A stretch of 64,000 nucleotides of DNA from the NCBI RefSeq assembly GCF_023101765.2, contig NC_064239.1, positions 4,092,001-4,156,000 of the forward strand, read 5' to 3'. The notes below the pieces were generated by a model. That model had not been told where the DNA came from and did no database searches. It was given only the letters and a program-made list of their open reading frames with translations. Shown piece by piece: positions 62,526 through 64,000 of this stretch. Source of the DNA: Spodoptera frugiperda (lineage: Eukaryota; Arthropoda; Insecta; Lepidoptera; Noctuidae). A program made the position numbers and the translations under genes. The stretch's first letter is position 1. Each line of letters starts with the position of its first letter.

Positions 62526-63933
62526 AATGTCAACCTGTAATCGCAGCCCACACAAAAACATTGTACGTCTATGTGAGAATGATTGGAAACTTCCATTTAA
62601 ACATTACGTTTGTCTATTCTGTAATAATACTTTTCACATACCACTACAAGAATTGATAGACGTATGTACCTAATATATTTTATACGCAGCACAAGACATA
62701 GACCCACTGTTTTGAGTAAAACAATACAATAGATTACTCCTAAACGATCATTGTTCGAAATGATAGGGTGGACTTTCAAGCAATTTATAAAGGACGCTAC
62801 GCCCGCTGGTATTTTCCTATCGACCTCGTCGGGGCCCGGCCTTGTGATAACAGACCTTTCGTCAGGTGACACTGACAGCTCTAGATGTATATCTTGACAA
62901 GTATCTAAAACTACAGGTACATGTTACTACGCAGACATTTGCAAGGGTTTACAAGCTAAGTAAATAGAGAAAAGTATATTGTCTTTAGGTAGGAATTAAA
63001 CCTATACTTCAAGCAAACTAACAGGGCTTCAAGTCAAAAGACTTTATTACTAAAACAAATTACAAAGTTTCATCTTTCACTTAACTATAATTAATAAATA
63101 TTTGACTTCGATATAAAGAGACTGAATAACGAATTTTATTCGATACCTCAAAGTTTCTTTGAAGTTGAAAAATCATTTCAATTTTTATTAAAGTTCCGAA
63201 CTAAACTCAGCGAGATGTTGAGTTGAAAATTATGTTTTGTATCAATCGATGAGTTGAATCGTATCTGTCTAATAAAACTTAAATGTATTTGTTTGATTTC
63301 GCACACGTTCGCCAGATCGAAATTCCCCAGAGCAAACAGAATGACACCGCAACGATTAGACCTTCCACAAAGTATTTGTATGTACATATGTTTGAAAAAC
63401 GCCTACGTTTTGCATTCTCAGGACGGATAGGGGCTCTACTCCTCTACTTATGAATAAATGGATACTTTACAGTACGTGTAGGCTTTTTTGGTTCCGTAAC
63501 TAAACGTACAATGAAACCATTATGGTAACTTAGAGCTTCACATCTAACAGAAGTAGATTACCAAGCGAAAGATCAAGTTACATTTTCAGCTCTATACAAT
63601 TATAGTCTGTTGTTGATACACTTCGAATAAAGTTCGCTGTACCATCTACGGCTCTTGTAGAACCAAAAGTGTAACAAATTAATGCTGACGTCATTTATCA
63701 GCTCCCGAACCACAGTCCTTACCTTAGTAAGCAAAATGAAACACGACCGTGTACTTAAGCGAACAAAGAAGTAACACTCGGAGACAACTGAGTCATAAAG
63801 GCCATTGTCTCCAAATTGCCGTAGGATTATAAAAATCGTAATGGGATTATTGTTTAGTGGGCGACAACGCGACGACGACGTGGCGGACACGGTCTGAACA
63901 TTTCAATTACTGCACGCATTGTTTGGCCGGGGC
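62526..63933. other. no gene recognised
   Basis: AT-rich with chance open frames on the minus strand; nothing recognised. Confidence 0.45.
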
Positions 63934-63983
63934 TGGGTGCTCGCCTGTTTATCAGAGTCCGCTGACTCTGATGAGAGCACCCA
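63934..63983. other. 50-nt two-tier stem-loop
   Basis: The outer stem TGGGTGCTC / GAGCACCCA is 9 bp. An asymmetric internal loop follows, then an inner 9-bp stem ATCAGAGTC(CGCT)GACTCTGAT. All pairs are perfect. It lies near the end of the window with no recognised gene beside it. Confidence 0.7.
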
Positions 63984-64000
63984 CAAAATGATTAATCCCG

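Noticed and set aside
1..64000. CRISPR arrays, bacterial operons, rRNA
   Set aside because: Nothing of the kind was seen; the window is eukaryotic nuclear DNA with spliced exons and insect repeats.

Overview
The window looks like nuclear DNA from a lepidopteran (moth or butterfly). It is AT-rich and gene-poor, genes are split by GT-AG introns, and the interspersed repeats are of kinds common in Lepidoptera. These are two families of tRNA-headed SINEs, Helitron-like elements ending in CTAG, an R1-clade LINE, an RTE-like LINE tail, and several short nonautonomous families. The order rests on recognising the repeats by eye. No species can be named.

Only one host gene can be supported: a member of the beaten path (beat) family of neuronal immunoglobulin-domain proteins, on the minus strand. 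Four of its exons are visible, at 28430-28216, 25658-25523, 24256-23997 and 22444-22217. All splice sites are canonical and the phases agree. They encode about 278 residues: two Ig domains, then a linker and a hydrophobic C-terminus, followed by two AATAAA signals. The signal-peptide exon was not found. It must lie above 28430, either in the remaining 35.5 kb or outside the window.

Layout. 1-22134: sequence 3' of beat, with no recognised gene; it holds SINEs, short repeats, a three-hairpin cluster (4547-4646) and an unusual cluster of a TGAATCA-containing motif (16064-17103). 22135-28430: the beat gene, whose introns carry a Helitron, a short repeat and a fragment of a second Helitron. 28431-64000: a gene desert that may be beat's first intron. 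It holds a 5'-truncated R1-clade LINE with intact 11-bp target duplications and a poly(A) tail (31944-34043), a SINE abutting a 1.5-kb Helitron (34840-36570), two more Helitron-like copies, a MITE-like element (52950-53228), several GC-rich islands and a strong stem-loop at the right end (63934-63983).

The most distinctive observations are the inverted copy of flanking target DNA at the LINE 5' junction, the motif cluster at 16-17 kb, and the Helitron carrying a 150-bp tandem duplication whose deleted relative sits in a beat intron. I did not find a convincing new multi-gene system.
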